A DNA stretch of 64,000 nt. Source: Myxococcus landrumus. GTDB taxonomy: Bacteria > Myxococcota > Myxococcia > Myxococcales > Myxococcaceae. The stretch is from positions 7,618,501 through 7,682,500 of the forward strand of contig NZ_CP071091.1 in assembly GCF_017301635.1 (NCBI RefSeq). The letters are read 5' to 3'. The notes beneath the pieces were generated by a model that saw only the letters and a program-made list of their open reading frames with translations, was not told the DNA's origin and ran no database searches. Positions 26,170 through 33,541 of the stretch are shown piece by piece. Position 1 is the first letter of the stretch, and the number at the start of each line of letters is the position of its first letter. Position numbers and translations under genes: made by a program.

Positions 26170-27570
26170 ATGCGACAGTCTTCTAGTGGTTTTCCACGAC
26201 GCGCGAGCATGTTGTGGACGGTGGGCTTGATGTCGTTGTCGTGGGCGGGTTGTGGCGTGGAGGGCCAGGAGTCCCCGCCACCGCGAGATGTGAATGCGCC
26301 GGTGCGCGCGGAGACGTTCGAGGAGTTCCGCGCCAAGGCCTGGCTGGAGCAGGACACGGGCATCTACGTGGTGGATGGAGACATCCCGGTGCTCGGGGGC
26401 GAGGCGGGGCTGCGCGAGGAGTACGAGCGCCGGCTGCGCGGCCCTGCTTCCGAGGAGGGACTGGGCACGAACCGCGCGCCGCTCATCGTCAACACGGTGG
26501 CGGGCCGGGATGACCGCTGGACGTACACGCAGCAGCGCTATCTGCCGTACTGCGTGAGCACGACGTTCGGCGGCAACCACGCGCGCGTGGTGACGGCCAT
26601 GGCCCAGGCGGCCGCGGCCTGGCAGGCGGTCAACGTGCGCTTCCTCCACCGCAGCGACCAGGACGGCAACTGCACCGCCGCGAACAACAACGTCCTCTTC
26701 GACGTGAACCCCGTGAGCGGGCAGGGCTATCTGGCCCGCGCCTTCTTCCCCAACTACGGGCGTGCGCAGCGCAACGTCCTCATCGACAGCTCGTCGTTCG
26801 GCAACACGGGCGTGTGGACGCTGGCGGGCATCCTCCGTCACGAGCTGGGCCACACGCTGGGCTTCCGCCACGAGCACACCCGGCCCGAGGCCGCGACGTG
26901 CTTCGAGGACAACAACTGGCGCGCGCTGACGGGGTACGACGCCGCCTCGGTGATGCACTACCCGCAGTGCCGTGGCAGCAACCGCGGGGACCTGGACATC
27001 ACCGCGACGGACCTGGCGGGGGCCACCGCGCTGTACGGCGCGCTGTCGGACACGCACTTCGACGTGGCTTTCTATCTGAACAACAACCCGGACCTGCTCG
27101 CGGCCTTCGGTCCCACCAACTTCACCGCGGCCCGCAACCACTGGGAAGCGAGTGGCATCACCGAGGCGCGCCGCTCCTCGACGCACTTCGACGCGCCCTA
27201 TTACCTCTCGCTTTACCCGGACCTGCGCGCGGCCTTCGGCGCCACCAACTACCGCGCGGCGAGGGACCACTGGGTGGGGGGCGGCATCAACGAAGGCCGC
27301 CGAGGCTCGCGTGAGTTCGACGTGGGCTACTACCTGGCCTTCCACGCGGACCTGCGCGCCGCGTTCGGCAACAACTACGCGGCGGCGCTCAATCACTGGC
27401 GCACGGCGGGCCTCTATGAAGGGCGCCGGGGCTCGGCCGAGTTCGACGTGGGCTACTACCTGGCCGCCAACCCGGATGTGGCGGCGGCGTACGGTCCTCG
27501 CAACTACGCGGCGGCCATGGACCACTGGATTTTCGTCGGGCGTGCGCAGGGCCGCCGCGGCGTTCCCTGA
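26170..27570 (+). CDS. Secreted astacin-like (M12A) zinc protease with four C-terminal YL-NPDL repeats
   Basis: Exported metalloprotease of 466 residues. The N-terminus has a hydrophobic segment ending in WAGCG, lipobox-like. The catalytic domain carries the full astacin signature HELGHTLGFRHEHTRPE starting at His224 (His224, His228 and His234 bind zinc; Glu225 is the base) and the Met-turn SVMHYP. Residues about 296-466 are four tandem copies of a roughly 42-residue repeat built around FDVxYYLxxNPDLxAAFG and xAAxxHWxxxGxxEGRRGS, a module found on secreted bacterial proteins and thought to aid surface or substrate binding. The ATG at 26170 has GAGG ten bases upstream. Prey or matrix proteins are plausible substrates in a predatory bacterium, but this is inference. 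Confidence 0.9.
   Translation: MRQSSSGFPRRASMLWTVGLMSLSWAGCGVEGQESPPPRDVNAPVRAETFEEFRAKAWLEQDTGIYVVDGDIPVLGGEAGLREEYERRLRGPASEEGLGTNRAPLIVNTVAGRDDRWTYTQQRYLPYCVSTTFGGNHARVVTAMAQAAAAWQAVNVRFLHRSDQDGNCTAANNNVLFDVNPVSGQGYLARAFFPNYGRAQRNVLIDSSSFGNTGVWTLAGILRHELGHTLGFRHEHTRPEAATCFEDNNWRALTGYDAASVMHYPQCRGSNRGDLDITATDLAGATALYGALSDTHFDVAFYLNNNPDLLAAFGPTNFTAARNHWEASGITEARRSSTHFDAPYYLSLYPDLRAAFGATNYRAARDHWVGGGINEGRRGSREFDVGYYLAFHADLRAAFGNNYAAALNHWRTAGLYEGRRGSAEFDVGYYLAANPDVAAAYGPRNYAAAMDHWIFVGRAQGRRGVP
27055..27567 (+). repeat. Four tandem protein-coding repeats of about 126 bp
   Basis: Codes for the four C-terminal repeats of the astacin-like protease. Each unit starts at an FDV/FDA strand, passes YYL and NPD or equivalent, and ends with a Gly-Arg-Arg turn. 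The third and fourth units are closest to each other (shared FDVGYYLA), suggesting recent duplication. Confidence 0.75.
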
Positions 27571-27703
27571 ACCAGCGCGCGAGTGACAGCTTGAGGCTTC
27601 CCGGGCGGGCAGGCGGCCTCGCCGCGCCTGCGCGTCCCCCGGGGCATGCCCAACCTCACGCCACGACAGCGCTCACGAGCGCACATCCATCAGGAGGCAC
27701 GTC

Positions 27704-27895
27704 ATGGGCGAGTTGCTGGACAAGGCCAAGGGCAAGCTCAAGGAAGTCGTTGGCGCCGTCACGGGAGACCGCTCGCTGGAGGCCGAGGGCAAGGTGGACA
27801 AGGCCAAGGGCGAGGCGAAGGGAAAGGTCGAGGACGCCAAGCGCGCGGTTCGCGACGCGGTGGATGACGCACGCGCGCGTCGGGATGAACCGTAG
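27704..27895 (+). CDS. CsbD-family stress-response protein
   Basis: Small, very charged protein of 63 residues with the CsbD pattern: GELLDKAKGKLKEVVGAVTG, then DRSLEAEGKVDKAKGEAKGK and a helical Lys/Asp-rich tail. CsbD-like proteins are abundant under general stress in many bacteria, but their biochemical role is not known. There is an AGGAGG ribosome site before the ATG. A 14-bp palindrome (27669-27682, GCGCTC-AC-GAGCGC) lies 22 bp upstream of the start. The gene is ended by a long hairpin shared with a convergent small gene. Confidence 0.92.
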   Translation: MGELLDKAKGKLKEVVGAVTGDRSLEAEGKVDKAKGEAKGKVEDAKRAVRDAVDDARARRDEP

Positions 27896-27916
27896 GACCT
27901 TCGGGACGCAAGGGGG

Positions 27917-27950
27917 ACGGCCAGCGCGTCGCCTCGCGGCGCGGGGCCGT
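27917..27950. terminator. Long hairpin between convergent csbD-like gene and small ORF
   Basis: Outer arms ACGGCC and GGCCGT enclose inner near-complementary GC arms closing on a CTC loop. The structure lies 21 bp after the CsbD stop and 10 bp before the end of the convergent 52-residue gene, so it may be bidirectional. Confidence 0.6.
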
Positions 27951-27960
27951 TCCTCGTGTC

Positions 27961-28119
27961 CTAGCGCTTCACCTCGGGTGGGCATGCCACCTCGAGGAAC
28001 GTCGTGGTCTTCCCACTGAGCATCACCCACAAGCAGCGCAGGACACACCCCGCGCCGAACTCTCGATAGATGAGACCCAGGTTGGTGACCACCTCTCTTC
28101 CGGTGATGACCCCGCGCAT
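27961..28119 (-). CDS. Small hypothetical protein (52 aa)
   Basis: Unrecognised. From the ATG at 28119 the product is 52 residues, starting MRGVITGREVVTNLG and containing IYREFGAGCVLRC and LWVMLSGKTTTFLEV. A GGGGGCGGG stretch upstream could act as a ribosome site. The open frame goes back to 28293, but that part is Arg-rich and looks non-coding. The composition (mixed hydrophobic, two Cys, ordinary Leu/Val content) is more protein-like than the shadows around it, and a hairpin separates it from the convergent CsbD gene. Its reality rests on composition and position only. Confidence 0.5.
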   Translation of the reverse strand: MRGVITGREVVTNLGLIYREFGAGCVLRCLWVMLSGKTTTFLEVACPPEVKR

Positions 28120-28713
28120 TGGCCCGCCCCCTTTTTCAGCCGCCCGTCCATCCCGCCACCTACCGCGCTGTCGCGACTCCCTTCTGCAAAGCGCCGGCCG
28201 AGATTCATGCAACGTGCGGGAGGCGCTCTGTTGCTCCTCGGACGAGCCAAGCAGGCCAATCGCCATGTCGGGAAGCCTGGGCGCGTGAGTCATCCGCGAC
28301 GCCGTATCCTGGAGCCTGGAGTTTTTTCAGGGAGGCCGTCGGCCGCGAGACGAGCCTCTCGACCTCGCGCACAGCGGGGGCTCGTGTCCTCGTTCCCCTT
28401 CGCGCTGTCTGAATCCCATCCATGCGAGGTGTCTGGCTTCACCCTCACTCGAGTCTGAGTCGGGCGAAGCTCGGGCGCGCGGGGACAGCAGGGCCCTCTT
28501 GTCCGCTCGAGCACACGGCGTCCGCGGAGCGCCAGTGGCATCGCGGCGCGGCGGCCTGAATCTTCGAGGTGAGAGCCTTGGAGCTCGCCGCGAACGAGGC
28601 GGCGGACCGGAGGGCAACGGCCGTCCGGGTCAAGTCCAGCATGGAGGCGGGCAGGGCATCGCCCCGAGGTGCTGGCGCTCGAGGCGCGAGGACAGGCGAA
28701 GGAGGGTCTCGCG
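28120..28713. other. Gene-poor 594-bp region before the USP gene
   Basis: No convincing gene on either strand. The open frames are Arg/Ala/Ser-rich and lack family motifs. The left part may hold the promoter of the small minus-strand gene. Immediately before 28714 is GGAGGG, the USP ribosome site. No repeats or palindromes of note were seen. Confidence 0.4.
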
Positions 28714-29640
28714 ATGAGGCAGCATGAGCTGACCCGTTTGGATATTCCATTGTTGTCACCAGGGCCCTTCCGAGGGCCCAGAGGGCTGACGCGCCTGCTG
28801 GTGGCGACGGACTTCTCGCTGCGCTCGGAGCTCGCGCTGGCGCGGGCGCTGCGCCTGCCGTTGGGGGTGGGGGCGACCTTCACCGTGCTGCACGTGGGGC
28901 CTGGATGCTCGCCGGGAGGTGTCACGGGGGCGGAGCGGTGTCTGCGCCGGGCGGTGGGCGCGGCGTGCCGGCGGCTGCGGCACCGGCCGGACGTGACGGT
29001 GCATGAGTCGCTGTACCGGGGCGACGTGGTGGAGGTGGTGGAGGAGGTGGCGCGGGAGCAGGGCGCGGAGCTGGTGGTGCTGGGGGGCGCGAGTGGCGCG
29101 TCCTCGCGGCGGGCGTTGGGGGCGGGCTCGAGGCTGCGGCGGATGGTGCGGGGGTTGGACACGTCGGTGCTGGCGGTGGTGCCGCATCCGGCGCGGACGT
29201 ATGCGAACCCGCTGGTGGCGGTGGACTTCTCGCGCGAGTCCCGCAGGGCGTTGGAGCTGACGTTGAGGCTGTGCCCGCTGGCGCCGGTGGAGGTGGTGCA
29301 CGTGGTGGACACGCGCGAGGAGGAGGCCCGGCTGCGGGCGAGGGGCGCGCCTCCGGAGGCGTTCCTGGTGTTGAGACAGGAGCGGGAGGATGCCGCGCGG
29401 GTGGCGCTTGCCCGGTTCCTGGCCCCATACCGGGAGACGGGGCGCGAGGTGGAGGCCCGGCTGCGCGAGGGAGAGCCGGGCGAGAACGTCCTGGCGCAGG
29501 CGTTGGAGCTGGACTCGGACCTGGTGGTGGTGCCGGGGGAGAGGAGCTCCACGGTGGAGGACTCGTGGGTGGAGCGGGTGCTGGCCTGCTCCTCGTGCGA
29601 CGTGCTGGTGTCCCGGCATGACGCGCGGGTGCTCTCGTGA
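28714..29640 (+). CDS. Tandem universal stress protein (two UspA domains)
   Basis: Cytoplasmic 308-residue protein with two Usp-like domains. The first starts at LTRLLVATDFSLRSE (about 25-150) and keeps ELVVLGGASGAS-type nucleotide-loop residues with VRGLDTSVLAVVP; the second starts at NPLVAVDFSRESRRALE (about 168-305) and ends with SSCDVLVSRHD. The second domain's loop (VVVPGERSST) departs from the ATP-binding G-2X-G-9X-G-S/T pattern, so ATP binding may be lost there. The start at 28714 has GGAGGG seven bases upstream. It precedes an ABC transporter by 45 bp on the same strand. Role in stress survival is inferred from the family. Confidence 0.9.
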   Translation: MRQHELTRLDIPLLSPGPFRGPRGLTRLLVATDFSLRSELALARALRLPLGVGATFTVLHVGPGCSPGGVTGAERCLRRAVGAACRRLRHRPDVTVHESLYRGDVVEVVEEVAREQGAELVVLGGASGASSRRALGAGSRLRRMVRGLDTSVLAVVPHPARTYANPLVAVDFSRESRRALELTLRLCPLAPVEVVHVVDTREEEARLRARGAPPEAFLVLRQEREDAARVALARFLAPYRETGREVEARLREGEPGENVLAQALELDSDLVVVPGERSSTVEDSWVERVLACSSCDVLVSRHDARVLS

Positions 29641-29685
29641 GGGGCACGAGCGCGCGGGCGGCGGGCGCGTTATGAACCCGCCTGC

Positions 29686-31548
29686 GTGTCTCCTCCCCCG
29701 ATTGATTCCACGTCCCCCGCGAAGTCTTCCCTCAAGGACCGGCTGAAGAGCGCCGGGAGCCTGTTCCGGCAGTTGCCGGGGACGTTCCGCATCTTCTGGC
29801 AGGCCAGTCCCCGCGGCGCGGTGGTGCTGGGGGCCTTGACGTTGGTGGCGGCGCTGTTGCCGGCGGCCATCGCCTGGGTGGGGAAGCTGATTGTCGACGC
29901 GGTGGTGGCGGCGGCGCAGGGCTCCGAGGAGGCCCGCTCGCGCGTCTTCGGGTGGGTGGGGTTGGAGTTCGCGTTGATGCTGGGCTCGGCGGTGGTGGAG
30001 CGCGGGCTGACGCTGACGCGGGAGCTGTTGCGCGCCAACCTGGGCAACGTGCTCAACGAGCGCATCCTCCAGAAGGCGCTGGATTTGGAGCTCCAGCACT
30101 TCGAGGACTCGAACACGTACGACAAGATGCAGAACGCGCGGCGCGAGGCGAGCAGTCGTCCGCTGTCGCTGGTGATGCAGGCGTTCTCCATCGTCCGCAA
30201 TGCCATCACGCTGTCGACCTTCGCGGCGCTGTTGGTGGCGTTGTCGCCGTGGAGCGTGGTGGTGCTGGTGGCCGCGTCGATTCCAGCGTTCATCGCGGAG
30301 GCGCGGCTGGCGATGGCGGGCTTCCGGCTGTACTCGTGGCGGGCGCCCGAGGGGCGGAAGCTGAACTACCTGGAGTGGATTCTCACGCGGGACAGCCACG
30401 TGAAGGAGGTGAAGCTCTTCGGGTTGGGGGACCTGGTGTTGGGGCGCTACCGCGAGCTGTTCAAGAAGTTCTTCGCGGAGGACCGGGCGCTGGCCTTCAA
30501 GCGGATGGGGTGGGGGTTGGGGTTGGGGGTGCTGTCCTTGGGGGCTTTCTATGGGTGTTATGTGTTTGTCGCGGGGCGGGCGGCGAGCGGGGCCATCACG
30601 GTCGGCGACATGGTGTTGTACCTGGCGGTGTTCCGTCAGGGGCAGTCGGCGTTCCAGGGGATTCTGACGAGCGTGGGGTCCATGTACGAGGACGCGCTCT
30701 TCATGAGCAATCTCTTCATGTACCTGGAGATACCGACGGGCAACGAGGTGGCGCGGGTGTTGCCGGCGAAGTCGCCTGGGCGGGGGCGGATGAACGACAT
30801 CGAGCTGCGCGGGGTGTCCTTCCGTTATCCGGGGAAGGAGGCGTGGGCGCTGCGGAACGTGTCGTTGACGTTGCGGCCGGGGGAGAAGCTGGCGTTGGTG
30901 GGGGAGAACGGGGCGGGGAAGAGCACGTTGGTGAAGCTGCTCTTGCGGCTGTACGAGCCAACGGAGGGGACGATTCTCTACGGGGGCGTGGACATCCGGG
31001 ACATGGACGTGGGGGATTTGCGCAGCCGCTTCGGCGCGGTGTTCCAGGACTTCGTGCGGTATCAGTTCAACGTGGCGGAGAACATCGGGTTGGGGCACGT
31101 GCCGGCGCTGGAGGACCGGGGGCGCATCGAGAAGGCGGCGGAGCAGGGCGGGGCGAGCGGGGTGATTGCGGCGCTGCCGAGCCAGTACGACACGATGCTG
31201 GGTGGGTGGTTCGAGAAGGGGCAGGAGCTGTCGTCGGGGCAGTGGCAGAAGCTGGCGGTGGCGCGAGCGTTCATGCGGGACGACGCGGAGGTGCTGATTC
31301 TGGACGAGCCGACGGCGAGCATCGACGCGGAGGCGGAGCACGCGCTGTTCGAGCGGTTCCAGGCGCTGGCGGCGGACCGGATTGCCATCGTGATTTCGCA
31401 CCGGTTCTCCACGGTGCGGATGGCGGACCAGATTGCGGTGCTGCACAACGGTGGCGTGGATGAGCTGGGAAGTCACGACGCGCTGATGGCGAAGGACGGG
31501 CGCTACGCGCACCTGTTCCGCTTGCAGGCGCGCGGGTATCGGGACTGA
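29686..31548 (+). CDS. ABC transporter, fused permease and ATPase (exporter type)
   Basis: Half-transporter of 620 residues that would act as a dimer in the inner membrane. Residues 30-330 are the six-helix exporter domain, including VVLGALTLVAALLPAAIAWV and FYGCYVFVAGRAA; residues about 368-610 are the ATPase with Walker A GENGAGKST, signature LSSGQWQ (one residue off the usual LSGGQ), Walker B AEVLILDEP and the switch His in ISHRFST. The start is a GTG at 29686. The family exports lipids, peptides or drugs; the substrate is not evident. No accessory gene adjoins, and the downstream Uma2 gene converges 11 bp away. Confidence 0.94.
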   Translation: MSPPPIDSTSPAKSSLKDRLKSAGSLFRQLPGTFRIFWQASPRGAVVLGALTLVAALLPAAIAWVGKLIVDAVVAAAQGSEEARSRVFGWVGLEFALMLGSAVVERGLTLTRELLRANLGNVLNERILQKALDLELQHFEDSNTYDKMQNARREASSRPLSLVMQAFSIVRNAITLSTFAALLVALSPWSVVVLVAASIPAFIAEARLAMAGFRLYSWRAPEGRKLNYLEWILTRDSHVKEVKLFGLGDLVLGRYRELFKKFFAEDRALAFKRMGWGLGLGVLSLGAFYGCYVFVAGRAASGAITVGDMVLYLAVFRQGQSAFQGILTSVGSMYEDALFMSNLFMYLEIPTGNEVARVLPAKSPGRGRMNDIELRGVSFRYPGKEAWALRNVSLTLRPGEKLALVGENGAGKSTLVKLLLRLYEPTEGTILYGGVDIRDMDVGDLRSRFGAVFQDFVRYQFNVAENIGLGHVPALEDRGRIEKAAEQGGASGVIAALPSQYDTMLGGWFEKGQELSSGQWQKLAVARAFMRDDAEVLILDEPTASIDAEAEHALFERFQALAADRIAIVISHRFSTVRMADQIAVLHNGGVDELGSHDALMAKDGRYAHLFRLQARGYRD

Positions 31549-31559
31549 GGTTTGGGCTG

Positions 31560-32414
31560 TCAGCCCTGTTTGCCGCGCAGCCGTTCGAGCTCGGCGAGGG
31601 CTTCGGCGAGGCGGCGCTCGGCGTCCATGCGAAGACGAGACTCCTCGTCGCGAAGCCGAGACTCCTCCGCGCGAAGCCGAGACTCCTCCGCGCGAAGCCG
31701 CATCTCTTCTGCGAGCTGTTGTTCCAGTGCCGTGCGGTTGGCCTCCACTCGCTCGACCATGTGTTCGAGGCGGGTAATCAGCTCCTGCGCCTCGGGAAGG
31801 GCCGCGCCCCCGATGTAGAAGCGCAGGCGCTCATCGTCGACCTGCAACTCCAGGCCGAGCACCTCCGAGCGGAGGAATCCGTGCTGAGGGAGGATGGGAC
31901 GGTAGGTGCGTCGGCTCTCATCGAGTCGCCATCCATTGAGCTTCAACCGGCCACGGTCAAAGACGAAGTACTCGTGGATGCCCAGGCGGGCATAGCGCTC
32001 CACGTTGCGCTCCAAGTCCTTGCGCCGCTCGCCCGCGACAATGATTTCCATCGCCAGGTCGAGGCCTTTGTTCTCCGCGCTTACCACCCAGCACATGCGG
32101 GAGTGTGGCTCGACGTCCATGATGGCGATGATGTCCGGGGCGAACATCCGCTCGCCGGGGTAGTACACGGGCAGCTCACTCCCCAAATACACCTTGCGGC
32201 CGACGCGCGAGAAGAAGCCTCCCAGCACTTCTCGGGCGCGGATCTTGGCTTCGAAGTGGGGGTCTCCCTCGGGGGGATTGGCTTCCGAGACAGGAAACTC
32301 CGAGGGAAGGTTGTCGACGACGCGCGTTCGTTCCGCTGGAGTCAGGCTGTCCCACTGCTCCTGGGTTGGTGCGCGAGGGTCATCAGGATCAAGACGGTAG
32401 GAAGAAGGAGCCAT
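31560..32414 (-). CDS. Uma2-family (DUF820) PD-(D/E)XK nuclease-like protein with C-terminal coiled coil
   Basis: The 284-residue protein has a DUF820/Uma2 domain (about 20-200), a restriction-endonuclease-like fold. Visible core residues are APDIIAIMDV (the Asp of the active site), EIIVAGERRKDLERNVERYA (Glu and Lys positions) and GIHEYFVFD. Residues about 215-284 form a coiled coil built on a repeated seven-residue unit (RAEESRL), encoded by 21-bp tandem repeats. Uma2-like genes are multiplied in several large-genome bacteria and their biological role is unsettled. The start is the ATG at 32414 with GAAGGAG upstream. Converges on the ABC transporter gene. Confidence 0.87.
   Translation of the reverse strand: MAPSSYRLDPDDPRAPTQEQWDSLTPAERTRVVDNLPSEFPVSEANPPEGDPHFEAKIRAREVLGGFFSRVGRKVYLGSELPVYYPGERMFAPDIIAIMDVEPHSRMCWVVSAENKGLDLAMEIIVAGERRKDLERNVERYARLGIHEYFVFDRGRLKLNGWRLDESRRTYRPILPQHGFLRSEVLGLELQVDDERLRFYIGGAALPEAQELITRLEHMVERVEANRTALEQQLAEEMRLRAEESRLRAEESRLRDEESRLRMDAERRLAEALAELERLRGKQG
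31630..31705. repeat. 21-bp tandem repeats inside the Uma2 gene
   Basis: Three to four imperfect copies of a 21-bp unit (GCGAAGCCGAGACTCCTC plus three bases on the + strand) encode the heptads of the C-terminal coiled coil. The middle copies are identical, so the number may vary between strains. Confidence 0.75.
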
Positions 32415-32583
32415 GGCGCTGGTCCCAAGCGTAGGTTGCTCGAGGAGCGCGGCCAAGCGAGGTGGTGGCATTTCGTTCGAGGTGAGTCGTTTGATGTGAT
32501 GAGGCCGGTTGCCTGTTCAGCCCGTGAGGTCTGTTTTGCAAGACTTCGCGGGCACTCTTGTGGCGACAACAGACGCGAGAGCC

Positions 32584-32820
32584 TTATGGCTTTCGCGTGT
32601 ACCGCGCCTTGAGTGCGAGGACCGTGCCGAGCGCGAAGGCGAGTGCGTAGAGCGCCGCGCCGCCGAGCACCACGCCTCCGACGAATCCACCGACGCCGCG
32701 CAGGGCGCCACCCACGAAGCCCTCGAGTCCCAAGACAGGGTCCGCGCGGATGCCGAGGATGGCGCCCGCGACGCCGGCAAGGGCCGCGCCGGTGAAGATG
32801 ATGGGCTCGATGAGATTCAT
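32584..32820 (-). CDS. Small hydrophobic membrane protein, unknown
   Basis: The 78-residue protein is mostly two hydrophobic, Gly/Ala-rich stretches (IFTGAALAGVAGAILGIRA and GGFVGGVVLGGAALYALAFA), with a basic C-terminus (LKARYTRKP) that should face the cytoplasm. I do not recognise a family. The ATG at 32820 has GAGG upstream; an ATG four codons earlier is possible. It is followed on the same strand by nothing close and lies 55 bp downstream of the DJ-1/PfpI-like gene, so the two may share a transcript. Confidence 0.65.
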   Translation of the reverse strand: MNLIEPIIFTGAALAGVAGAILGIRADPVLGLEGFVGGALRGVGGFVGGVVLGGAALYALAFALGTVLALKARYTRKP

Positions 32821-32875
32821 CCGGGACCTCACGATGGCTTGGGCCGAGGGCCCGAAGCCTACCGCGAGGACCTCC

Positions 32876-33451
32876 TCAGGCCGCCAGGTGCTCGCGGGCG
32901 AAGACCTTGAACGCCGCGACCATGTCGGGAGCTTCGGGATGCAGGAGCCCGAGGATCTCCATGGCGAAGGTCACCGGTGCCGTGCCAGCGGCGGTGACCA
33001 GCCGTCCATCCCGCACGGCATGCGGCACGTCGCGGTAGTGCGAGGCGCCGCGGTAGCTCGGAGCCTGCGCCTTCAGGAACTCCAGGTCGTTGCTGGTGTG
33101 CGCGCGGCCATCGAGCAGCCCCGCCTTGGCCAGGGCCACCGTGGCGCCGCAGATGCCAGCAACGACGAGCCCCGCGTCCACCGCGCGCCGCAGGCTGTTC
33201 GTGAGGTCGGGCGCCTGGGGCGTCATCCACGTCGCCGAGCCCACCAGCACCAGGGCATCCGCCTTGTCGGGAGTGAAGTCCTCGACCGCGCCATTCACCT
33301 GGAGGGTCATCCCGCCCATGGAGGGCGTGGGATGCCCGCCCGGTGACCACCACGTCACCTCATCGCCGAAGTCATCGCGAGCCCCCGCCGCGAGCAGCGC
33401 GGGCTCCCAGTCTGCGAAAGGGGCAATCACGACGAAGGCGATACGCGCCAC
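32876..33451 (-). CDS. DJ-1/PfpI family protein
   Basis: Soluble 191-residue protein of the class I glutamine-amidotransferase-like superfamily. The nucleophile elbow VVAGICGATVALA places the conserved Cys at about residue 100, with ADALVLVGSATWM preceding it and the N-terminal ARIAFVVIAPFADWEP strand-turn typical of YdeA/YajL-like members. Possible roles are chaperone, deglycase-like or hydrolase activity; none can be assigned. The GTG at 33451 is chosen because AGGAG lies seven bases upstream; the ATGs at 33484 and 33490 have no ribosome site. Confidence 0.9.
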   Translation of the reverse strand: MARIAFVVIAPFADWEPALLAAGARDDFGDEVTWWSPGGHPTPSMGGMTLQVNGAVEDFTPDKADALVLVGSATWMTPQAPDLTNSLRRAVDAGLVVAGICGATVALAKAGLLDGRAHTSNDLEFLKAQAPSYRGASHYRDVPHAVRDGRLVTAAGTAPVTFAMEILGLLHPEAPDMVAAFKVFAREHLAA

Positions 33452-33541
33452 CAGCAAGCTCCTGGTTGAAGGAGCGCCGACCATAGGCAAGGTCCCCGTG
33501 AAGCTCCAGGCACACGTGGGCGTGCCGCCGCGTGCGTCAAC

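Noticed and set aside
28445-28759. Minus-strand frame in the gap before the USP gene
   Set aside because: Ala/Ser/Arg-rich, overlaps the USP start and has no recognisable family.
28756-31512. Very long minus-strand open frame (918 codons) opposite the USP and ABC transporter genes
   Set aside because: Arg/His/Pro/Gln-rich with no motif; it is the antisense shadow of two clearly real genes kept open by high GC.
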